Source of the DNA: Pavlovales sp. CCMP2436
Taxonomy: Eukaryota; Haptophyta; Pavlovophyceae; Pavlovales
Direction of reading: 5' to 3'
NCBI GenBank assembly: GCA_026770615.1
Contig: MU631963.1
Location: 44,754-57,976, forward strand
Length of the DNA stretch: 13,223 nt
Position 1 is the first letter of the stretch. Each line of letters begins with the position of its first letter. The notes under the pieces are model-generated. The model was given only the letters and a program-made list of their open reading frames with translations. It had not been told where the DNA came from and did no database searches. This document shows, one piece after another, positions 6,971 to 13,223 of this stretch. The position numbers were made by a program, and so were the translations under genes.

Positions 6971-7222
6971 TGAAGATACCCATAGACGCAAAATTTGACG
7001 GGGAACAACTTAATTAATTCGGTCCGAAACCTGAATATAAAGGGAATGACAAGAAAATGGCCTCCAAAGTTAGGGTGGTATGTGACTCGAGCGCTGAAAA
7101 TTGACAGAAAATACCACCCCAACGTTGGAGGCCATTTTCTTGTCATTCCCTTCAGAATTAGGTTTCGGAACGTAGTAACGAAATTGTTCCCCCGTCAAAT
7201 TCTGCGTCTAAGGGTATCTTCA
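6971..7222. mobile_element. Complete 252-bp MITE
   Basis: Arms 6971-7080 and 7112-7222 are inverted repeats of about 110 bp with scattered mismatches around a 31-base centre. Both begin TGAAGATACCC and continue to GGCCTCCAA and GGGTGGTA. No transposase is encoded, so movement would need an autonomous relative elsewhere. Pieces of the same family lie at 1024-1086 and 2680-2790. I could not define a target duplication. The right edge abuts sequence derived from the 3' end of the broken gene. Confidence 0.8.
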
Positions 7223-7330
7223 GCGCTCGATGATTCAGAACAAAAACCCCTGCCGTCAAGTTTTCACTGTGCACCGAGAGCTGGCTCCAGTAGTAACATC
7301 TTACAAATTTAATATAATTTAATATATATG
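7223..7330 (-). pseudogene. Inverted partial copy of the broken gene's 3' end
   Basis: On the minus strand this reads CYYWSQLSVHSENLTAGVFV, matching RYYWSQLSVPSEFPTVIDGQ of the plus-strand gene. At DNA level, 7271-7295 is the exact reverse complement of 6386-6410 (25 bp), with weaker similarity continuing to the MITE edge. It is a fragment with no start of its own. Confidence 0.6.
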
Positions 7331-7756
7331 GTTGAGAGGCCGCGCGGGCAAGATCTACATTCATTTTGTGCGCATATAAATATAACATTCGTTATACGTA
7401 GGCGTTTCGTAAAACAAGCACCGCCACTTAATAAAAATAGCCATTCATATTTATGTAGCCCTAGGCCTCTTAACTATATCAGTAGTTAATAATATATCAT
7501 ATGATAAGATATATCAAAATAGCGAGGAGGGGTCGGGGTACCCGTCGCCCGCTGTGTATATTAGAATATATATTAGAATAGTGGTATGGGTCGGCATGAG
7601 TGCGAGAGCGATAGCAATACCAAATCCCTCTAATTTAGTTAGTATTTGGGGGTGGGGGTACCTTCAGGTAACCGCGCCGGCATGTGGCCGCGTTGGTGGA
7701 CCATGTCGCTCACGTGGACCATGCGCCTCTGTATCATTGATATAATAAATTAATAA
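7331..7756. other. AT-rich intergenic region, nothing recognised
   Basis: Mostly AT-rich with short ATAT-type stretches and a repeated GGGGTACC (near 7535 and 7655). No gene, RNA or element boundary was seen. The first copies of the GC-rich motif found across 7715-8436 begin near its right end. Confidence 0.3.
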
Positions 7757-7880
7757 TAATATGTAATCATAATCATAATCATAATCATGACCATAATCAT
7801 AATCATAACCATAAGCATAATCATAATATCATAGTCATAATCATAATCATAATATCATTATCATTATCATTATCATGATC
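7757..7880. repeat. Imperfect ATAATC/ATTATC microsatellite
   Basis: Runs of AATCAT and related triplets with interruptions, changing to TTATCA-type units toward 7850-7880. This is a simple sequence repeat with no coding role seen. Confidence 0.85.
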
Positions 7881-7958
7881 AAAATCAATTAGAATCAGAA
7901 TCAGAACCAGAGAAAAATTGAGGAAAAAAAGGAGGATGCTGCCCATCGCCGCTGCATT

Positions 7959-8005
<47 letters not shown>

Positions 8006-8015
8006 AATGATGATT

Positions 8016-8062
<47 letters not shown>
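7959..8062. repeat. GAT trinucleotide microsatellite
   Basis: More than thirty GAT/ATG triplets with short interruptions (ATAATGATGATTATG) near 8004-8018. The minus strand reads as a polyhistidine stretch in one frame, which I treat as an artefact. Confidence 0.9.
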
Positions 8063-8063
<1 letters not shown>

Positions 8064-8340
8064 ACAAAAAGGTGCTGCCCATGCGCCGCTGCATAACAAC
8101 AACAGTAACAAATAAAAGTAATTTAATCGCAGTAATTATGAGGGGGCTGCCCATGCCGCCTACGGGGACCATGCGCCTCTGCAGTAGTAGTTGTAGCAGT
8201 AGTATTGGATTCACGCGTGAGTTATTCTAAGCTAGCAACCAATATAAAAATGACAACAGAACCCAAGTACAGGAGAGTTTTAAAAGAATTGCCGCGTTGG
8301 TGCGCCTCTGCATTCACTATTGTCTGGTGCGCCTCTGCAT

Positions 8341-8408
8341 TCACTATTATCATTATTATCATCATTATTATCATCATTGTTATTATTATTAACAATAATA
8401 ATAATAAC
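8341..8408. repeat. ATT/ATC and AAT trinucleotide repeat
   Basis: Triplet-rich AT sequence (CATTATTATCATCATTATTA and then AACAATAATAATAATAAC). It contains a weak inverted repeat of TTATTATT with AATAATAA. Confidence 0.7.
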
Positions 8409-8436
8409 ATAAAAGGTGCTGCCATGCGCCTCTGCA

Positions 8437-9117
8437 GAATAATTATAATAATGATAACACATAATATAATAACATGATAACACGGACTGCGCCTTCGCCG
8501 AAAGCTGCAGCCACGACAGACGACGCCTCCGTCTGCTAGCTACGAGCCGATATCGACGGCCGGCTGCCAAAAAATCAAGAACGCTTATTCTACTCAAATC
8601 CATACAGCGTTAATTTCAGCGCCGTTACGCTCGAGAACTTCGCGAGAACGTCGCTAAGCTCGCTGACCAGCCCCGCTGCATTAGCTCTCGCCGCTCGTCC
8701 TCTCGTTCTTGGATCTCTTCGACGCCGCGGCCACTCCAGAGGGTCGGGTCGGCACGGCACAACGCCGGTGCTGTGCAGCCCCTCTCGGATTACAGCTCGC
8801 GTCCACGGACGACGATTTCATCCCAATGAGTTCATTATTATCGCTAGGCGATTTATAGTTATCAAGCTATTATTAAAGTCGATACAAGTCGATAAACTTG
8901 AACTTAAATATACAACTCGTCGATATCTGCGCCTTGTATTTCAGCATCATGTTGCTTCTAGTTTTGGCCATCGATCGCGGATAACAAGGCTTATATAATT
9001 ATAGTTATTGAGCTATTAAAATCGATATGTAATATAACTCGTCGATCGACTTAACTTGCTCATCGGTTCCTGCTTATCCACTAGTCTGCTACGCGTCGGG
9101 CGGCGTATCCGTTCGCA
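8437..9117. other. Intergenic region downstream of gene A, with a diverged direct repeat
   Basis: No gene was recognised. A stretch at about 8853-8930 (TTATAGTTATCAAGCTATTA to ACAACTCGTCGATAT) is repeated in diverged form at about 9000-9050 (ending ATAACTCGTCGATCG). The part nearest 9118 should include the 3' UTR and polyadenylation site of the minus-strand gene, but no AATAAA-type signal stands out. Confidence 0.35.
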
Positions 9118-10751
9118 TTAGGCATGCTTTTGCTTCTCATGCTGGCCGACGAGCTCCTTTGTGATCTCGAGGCAAAGCACACACCAGGCATCATCGTGCC
9201 CGCCATTGCGGTCCGGGTGATAGTCGCGCATGGCGTTCAGCAGATCGCGCTTGAGCGTATCCGCCGTCACCTCGGCTGCGCGTACGTGCGGCCCGCCGGC
9301 TGCGCGAGGCGGGTGCGCGGAGTAAATGTGGACTATCAGTGCGTAAACACCTTTCGCAGCCGCCTTTTTCAGAGCGCCAAGCTCCACGGTGAGTGATTCC
9401 TTGGCCGGGCGCAGTCGCTCTTCCTCCGCACGGCGAGCAGCATCCTCCTCGTCCTGCGCTGCCTGCTTGAGCTTGGCCTGCTCGCGGTCCTCCACCTGAA
9501 GCCGGGGAGGGCGCGGAGCGGCGGAGGGGGGGAGGGGGGCGTGAGCAATGGGTGTGCGAGGGGGAGGGGGTGAGTAGTGGGTTCCACTCAACACGTGCAC
9601 ACCCACTGCTCACGCATAGTGGGGGAGGGGGGCTTGTGCAGTGGTGCGCACACCTCTGCGCACGCCTGGAACCACTTCTCGTCGTTCATATGCTTGGGCC
9701 AGAGCGCCAGACCCAGCCGGAACGCCTGTCGGTAGAGTGGCGTCGAGACGGCCATCAGGTGGAAGACCTTCTCGAGCACGCCTGCGAGGGCGGTGAGGGC
9801 AATGGCCTCGTTCTCCAGGTCGTTGCCCTCTTGAGCGTAGGCGGCGGCGGAGCGGAAGAAGTCGACGGCGTCCCACGCGTCTTCGACGAGGAGATACTCC
9901 TCCTTGTGCAGCGCGCTCTGCAGGGCCAGCTCCCCCTGGACGCGCGCCTGCAACCAAGTAGTGAATAGTGCAACCAAGTGAGAAGCGCATATGGTTGGCT
10001 ATTGTAGTGGCGCGTAGTGCAGGGATCAACTTACCTTGCAGCTCTCTGCGATGAAAATGTGCTTGTCGATGGACGCCTGCAGGTCGGCGACCTCAGCCAC
10101 TTGGGCGGAGTCCACCGGTGAGAAGAGGTGGAGCGGGCGGTGGCTGTCGCGGAGAAGAGAGAGGGCGCTCACGTGCTCGAGAGACTCAGTCGCACGCACG
10201 GCAAGCTCGAAATGCGCGCGCGCCGTTCCGATGCCGACACGCGCGCGCATTGCGAGTGCCACTCCGAGCTCCACAGCCGGAGCACGCGGCAGGGCGTTGA
10301 GAAGGCGATGCATGGCAGCCAGCCGCGCGTCTTTATCGAGCGCGCTGCTCGTCTGGACGAATGCGCCAAACACCTCCTGCCCTTTTCCATCCACAACGGC
10401 GAGCCACTTCAGCTCGTCCTCGGACACATCCGACTCGGACCATGCCTCCGCACGCGCGGCAGCGGCGCGAAGGTAGTGAACCGTGGAGCGCTCGAGCATC
10501 TCGAGCTCAAACTTGATCGAGATTGGCAGGATATTCGCAAGCCGCGCGTGCACCGCGCCGAGGTTCTTCTCAGCTGCCGCGCGGTCCAGCGACGCCGACG
10601 AGCTCTTCTCTGCCTGCTCTGCCGCTGAGAGAGCAGCAGCGTAGCGGGAGAGGGCGCGGTTCAGGCGGTCGCGAACGAGCGCAGGGCTAAGCCCGAGTGT
10701 CTGGGCGTCGCGGAAGAGCTTGTTGCCCTCCTCGCGGAGCTTGCCCGACAT
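9118..10751 (-). CDS. TPR-like helical protein with C-terminal J-like domain (gene A), three exons
   Basis: Exons on the minus strand are 10751-10035, 9947-9654 and 9495-9118 (462 aa). Both introns are phase 0. Intron 1 (87 nt) has AAG-GTAAGT and TTGCAG ends; intron 2 (158 nt) has GAG-GTGTGC and TTCAG ends with a long pyrimidine tract. The ATG at 10751 has A at -3. Residues 1-75 (KLREEGNKLFRDA, then RYAAALSAAEQAE and KNLGAVHARLA) and 270-325 (ENEAIALTALAGVLEKVF) resemble helical TPR-like repeats of an uncharacterised animal and protist family recalled from memory. Residues 338-370 are a charged coiled coil. The end (residues 385-460) has HIYSAHPP, then YHPDRNGG with HPD at 430-432, then WCVLCLEITKEL. 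HPD is the J-domain motif that stimulates Hsp70 ATPase, but the classical first helix is replaced. A chaperone adaptor role is inference. The intron 2 donor is the least certain point. Confidence 0.8.
9496..9653 (-). other. Intron 2 of gene A, pyrimidine-rich with a hairpin
   Basis: On the coding strand this intron is C-rich. The opposite strand carries G-runs (GGAGGGGGGGAGGGGGG near 9524-9540). An inverted repeat (GTGAGTAGTGGGT near 9569 and ACCCACTGCTCAC near 9601) could fold in the transcript. Reading through it keeps part of the frame open, so its exact donor is not certain. Confidence 0.6.
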
Positions 10752-10949
10752 CTTCTTGTCGTGCAAAGACGAGGTGACTATCAGATAACAATATTCAATA
10801 TGAATACTGTATGAAATTCGTGAAAAATTCGTGATGACTTCCATGTATGCAAAATACTGTATGAATATGAATAGTCACCCCGGGCATTATTCGTCAGCGC
10901 GGCAAGTTGACGAATGCGGCTCTCTATCTTCGCAAGATAGAGATTGAGG
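10752..10949. promoter_or_regulatory. Shared divergent promoter region of genes A and B
   Basis: Only 198 bp separate the two start codons, so both 5' UTRs and core promoters should lie here. It is AT-rich between GC-rich genes. Inverted repeats include GGTGACTAT (10773-10781) with ATAGTCACC (10871-10879), and ATTCGTCA (10889-10896) with TGACGAAT (10908-10915). The phrase AATACTGTATGAA also occurs twice as a direct repeat. No TATA box is obvious. Confidence 0.55.
10921..10943 (+). promoter_or_regulatory. Perfect 10-bp-stem hairpin just before the start of gene B
   Basis: TCTCTATCTT and AAGATAGAGA pair perfectly around a CGC loop. The stem ends six bases before the ATG at 10950. If transcribed, it would be a start-proximal 5' UTR hairpin that could slow scanning ribosomes or bind a protein. 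Its effect is inference. Confidence 0.6.
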
Positions 10950-12983
10950 ATGGGCGCCGAGGAGGCGCGCAAGGTCGCCGAGGAGGCGCGCCGCCTCGAG
11001 CAGGCGCGCGCCGAGGAGGCGCGCGCCGAGGAGGCGCGTGCCGAGGAGGCAGCGTGCGCGGAGGCGCGCAGTTGTGATGCGAGCAGGCATGCAGAGGAGG
11101 CGCGCAAGGGCGCCGAGGAGGTGCGCGCCGAGGAGAATGATGCGCGCGAGATTGCTGGCACCAGCGGCAAGGCGATGCGCCGCCGCTTCGGCTTCGTCAT
11201 CTTCCTCGTCGGGGCGATTTTCATCTTCGTCTCGACGTTCGCATTATGCCACGCAAGGTCTCGCAACTTCGCGGTGCTCGAGCTGCGCACCGTGGATGCG
11301 AGGATGGGCAAGGTCGCCGAGGAGGCGCGCAAGCGCCTCGAGCAGGCGTGTGCCGAGGAGGCGTGCGCCGAGGAGGCGCGCGCCAAGGAGGCGCGCTTCG
11401 ATTTGTTGCGAGAAGAGGAGGCCGGGCTATTCGCGCACGCTGTTTCATCAGCCCCAGACCCGTCTGAGCGGGCAAACAGGCGTCTCGCAGCGGCCAGAGA
11501 AGAGGCAAGGCAGGCAAGGCTCGCACTGGCAGCAGCGAGCAGGCATGCAGAGGAGGCGCGCAAGCGCTTTGAGGTGGCCGATGCACGCAGGCATGCAGAC
11601 GAGGCCAATGTTTGGCTCGCCGTTGGTTCGACGTGCATTTATGCCATGTTATCAACTGCAGCTTGGATCGTGATCGTTCGCAATGCTTCATCAGACCCAG
11701 CTTCGGGGTGCGAACCGTGCCCGTCTGAGCGGGCACACAGGGATCGCGCAGACGGCAGAGAAGAGCAAAGGGCAGCAGCGCGCAGCAGGCAGGAGGCGCC
11801 CACGCTCGATGAGGAGGCAGGCAGGTACGCTGAGGAGGCGCACAAGCTTGAGGATCGCTGCTTAGGCATCGTCCTCGTCGGGGCGGTCATCAAACTTCTC
11901 TCCCACGAGGACACCGCTTCTCCGCTTCTGCTGGTCATAGTGTCCGTGTCTGTCTGCCTGTACCTTCTGGTGCGCAGTGCTTCATCAGCCCCAGCCCCGG
12001 AGTGCGAACCGTGCCCGTCTGAGCGGGCACACAGGGATCGCGCAGACGGCAGAGAAGAGCAAAGGGCAGCAGCGCGCAGCAGGCAGGAGGCGCCCACGCT
12101 CGATGAGGAGGCAGGCAGGTACGCTGAGGAGGCGCACAAGCTTGAGGATCGCTGCTTAGGCATCGTCCTCGTCGGGGCGGTCATCAAACTTCTCTCCCAC
12201 GAGGACACCGCTTCTCCGCTTCTGCTGGTCATAGTGTCCGTGTCTGTCTGCCTGTACCTTCTGGTGCGCAGTGCTTCATCAGCCCCAGCCCCGGAGTGCG
12301 AACCGTGCCCGTCTGAGCGGGCACACAGGGATCGCGCAGACGGCAGAGAACAAGCAAGACTCGCACAGGCAGCAGCGAGCAGGCATGCAGAGGAGGCGTG
12401 CAAGCGCGCCGAGGAGCGTAAGCAGGCTGCGAACGAGCGTGTCGATCGCGCCAAGCATGCAGAGGAGGAGGCGCGCAAGCGCGCCGAGGAGGCGCTCAGG
12501 CATGCAGAGGAGGCGCGCAAGGGCGTCGAGGAGGCGCGCAGGCGCGCCGACGCGGCGCGGGAGGCGGAGAGTGCGAGGCTGCGAGAGCAGCTCAAGCGTG
12601 AGCGAGCAGAGCGCGACGAGGCGGAGCGAAAGCAAGCTGCGAACGACCGTGTCGAGCGCGCCAAGCGCGAGGAGGATAGAGAGAACGAGATGGAGCAGAT
12701 TCGTCAGCGATTCCAACCTGAGTTGCAGGCAGCTTTCACGCGTGGCGTGGCCTCTTTCCTCGAGCACATCTACGCCAAGCATCCTCCGACGCTGGCAGGC
12801 ACGCGGCCGCAGCTCACCAGTGAGGCTATCACTGGCGAGAATCTCCGCGGGACCGTCAAGAAAGCATCGCTCAATTACCACCCAGATCGGCAAGTTCGCG
12901 CAGACTTGGAATGGAGCGTGCTCAGCGCGGAGATCCAACAATTGCTGAACAGGTGCAAGGATAAGCTTGATGGGCGGACGTGA
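10950..12983 (+). CDS. Coiled-coil multi-pass membrane protein with C-terminal J-like domain (gene B)
   Basis: The ATG at 10950 (A at -3, G at +4) follows an in-frame TAG at 10938. The frame runs 677 codons without a needed intron. Residues 1-75 are AEEAR-type pentapeptide repeats that predict a charged coiled coil. Hydrophobic segments lie at about 80-100, 221-243, 305-341 and 403-439, so it is probably a multi-pass membrane protein. The last two segments are copies within a 98-residue repeat. CEPCPSERAHRDRADGRE occurs at 254, 352 and 450, giving three CxxC motifs. Residues 468-595 are a long Ala/Glu/Arg coil. The end has FLEHIYAKHPP, NYHPDRQ (HPD at 644-646) and EWSVLSAEIQQLLN, parallel to gene A. 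The J-like end could recruit Hsp70 to a membrane; that is inference. No signal peptide was seen. I know no full-length relative. Confidence 0.75.
   Translation: MGAEEARKVAEEARRLEQARAEEARAEEARAEEAACAEARSCDASRHAEEARKGAEEVRAEENDAREIAGTSGKAMRRRFGFVIFLVGAIFIFVSTFALCHARSRNFAVLELRTVDARMGKVAEEARKRLEQACAEEACAEEARAKEARFDLLREEEAGLFAHAVSSAPDPSERANRRLAAAREEARQARLALAAASRHAEEARKRFEVADARRHADEANVWLAVGSTCIYAMLSTAAWIVIVRNASSDPASGCEPCPSERAHRDRADGREEQRAAARSRQEAPTLDEEAGRYAEEAHKLEDRCLGIVLVGAVIKLLSHEDTASPLLLVIVSVSVCLYLLVRSASSAPAPECEPCPSERAHRDRADGREEQRAAARSRQEAPTLDEEAGRYAEEAHKLEDRCLGIVLVGAVIKLLSHEDTASPLLLVIVSVSVCLYLLVRSASSAPAPECEPCPSERAHRDRADGREQARLAQAAASRHAEEACKRAEERKQAANERVDRAKHAEEEARKRAEEALRHAEEARKGVEEARRRADAAREAESARLREQLKRERAERDEAERKQAANDRVERAKREEDRENEMEQIRQRFQPELQAAFTRGVASFLEHIYAKHPPTLAGTRPQLTSEAITGENLRGTVKKASLNYHPDRQVRADLEWSVLSAEIQQLLNRCKDKLDGRT
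10954..11125 (+). repeat. 15-bp coding minisatellite (GCCGAGGAGGCGCGC)
   Basis: Units of GCCGAGGAGGCGCGC and variants encode repeated AEEAR. The tightest run is 10976-11048. Similar units recur near 11308-11398 and 12400-12540 in the same frame. The period keeps the frame, so unit number can change without breaking the protein. Confidence 0.7.
11709..12350 (+). repeat. Perfect 294-bp in-frame tandem duplication
   Basis: The unit at 11709-12002 is repeated base for base at 12003-12296, and a third partial copy runs 12297-12350. I compared the two full copies by eye and found no difference. The unit is 98 codons and carries a CxxC motif, a charged region and a hydrophobic hairpin. Identity at synonymous sites means a very recent duplication, gene conversion or an assembly artefact. 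Confidence 0.9.
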
Positions 12984-13146
12984 GTGAGCCCTGCGACGAA
13001 CTACAGGCTCTGCCAACTACATGCTTAAGGCTTTGACTACATATTGATATAACATAGATTATATATATATTAATAATAGAGATGATTCAAGATGTCGTCT
13101 GATATGATCAGACTCAGAGCGCTGCGACGCCTTTGCCTGCTGCAAG
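12984..13146. other. 3' flank of gene B
   Basis: This 163-bp segment after the TGA should contain the 3' UTR. It turns AT-rich after 13040. No AATAAA signal is visible. Confidence 0.35.
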
Positions 13147-13221
<75 letters not shown>

Positions 13222-13223
13222 TA
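13147..13223. repeat. TA dinucleotide microsatellite reaching the window edge
   Basis: An almost pure TA run with two TATTATA interruptions spaced about 30 bp apart, which also makes it self-complementary. It continues to the last base and may extend beyond. Confidence 0.95.

Larger units (their letters stand above)
7715..8436 (+). repeat. Interspersed GC-rich motif (CATGCGCCTCTGCA family)
   Basis: A motif near GGTGCTGCCCATGCGCCTC + TGCA recurs in whole or part at about 7715, 7934, 8071, 8143, 8165, 8299, 8326 and 8415, always on the plus strand. Most copies lead into triplet or short AT-rich repeats. The copies at 8299 and 8326 form a 27-bp tandem pair. No function is known to me. Confidence 0.6.

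Noticed and set aside
3824..7222. Transposase or reverse transcriptase for the inverted-repeat elements
   Set aside because: No catalytic motif of a known transposase or polymerase family was recognised in any nearby frame, so the elements are treated as non-autonomous.
7821..8111. Minus-strand frame with a signal-peptide-like start followed by polyhistidine
   Set aside because: The frame has no ATG at its beginning, the histidines are just the GAT microsatellite read backwards, and the hydrophobic start comes from an AAC repeat plus the dispersed GC-rich motif.
10781..12664. Long Ser/Ala/Arg-rich minus-strand frames opposite gene B
   Set aside because: They mirror the AEEAR-type codons of gene B. 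The plus strand has a clean start, membrane segments and a J-like end, so these are shadows.
1..13223. tRNA, rRNA, 5S or spliced-leader RNA genes
   Set aside because: I scanned by eye for B-box-like GGTTCGANNCC, conserved rRNA strings and a dinoflagellate-type leader and found none. A covariance-model search would be more sensitive.

Overview
This is nuclear DNA of a eukaryote, most likely a GC-rich microbial eukaryote (alga or other protist). It has C2H2 zinc fingers, GT-AG introns, divergent gene pairs, many small foldback transposons and long di- and trinucleotide microsatellites. There are no operons, Shine-Dalgarno sites or bacterial gene packing. I cannot name the species or even the phylum with confidence.

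Layout. Positions 1-610 (minus strand) hold the N-terminal part of a six-finger C2H2 zinc-finger protein that runs off the left edge. Divergent from it, 706-999 (plus) encodes a short jagunal-like ER membrane protein that stops just before a fragment of an inverted-repeat element. Positions 1000-4000 are mostly gene-poor. They carry pieces of one MITE family, a long foldback element followed by a GGATC-rich tandem array, a G-rich tract with G-quadruplex motifs, and a second foldback element at 3824-3955. Positions 4200-6530 hold coding-like sequence on the plus strand. The best part (5368-6529) reads as one protein only if two single-base frameshifts are allowed for. I do not recognise its family. 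Positions 6386-7295 form a complex inverted duplication of that gene's 3' end, with a 120-bp-arm foldback and a complete 252-bp MITE inside it. Positions 7300-8440 are AT-rich, with triplet microsatellites sprinkled with copies of a GC-rich motif.

The clearest genes are a head-to-head pair on the right. Gene A (minus, 9118-10751, three exons, 462 aa) is a helical TPR-like protein ending in a coiled coil and a J-like domain with an HPD motif. Gene B (plus, 10950-12983, 677 aa) is an Ala/Glu/Arg-rich coiled-coil membrane protein. It has a perfect 294-bp in-frame internal duplication and ends in a related J-like domain. The two start codons are 198 bp apart across a spacer rich in inverted repeats, so the genes may share a promoter. 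A common C-terminal module on two different N-terminal architectures suggests duplication or exon shuffling and perhaps a shared chaperone partner. That functional link is inference.
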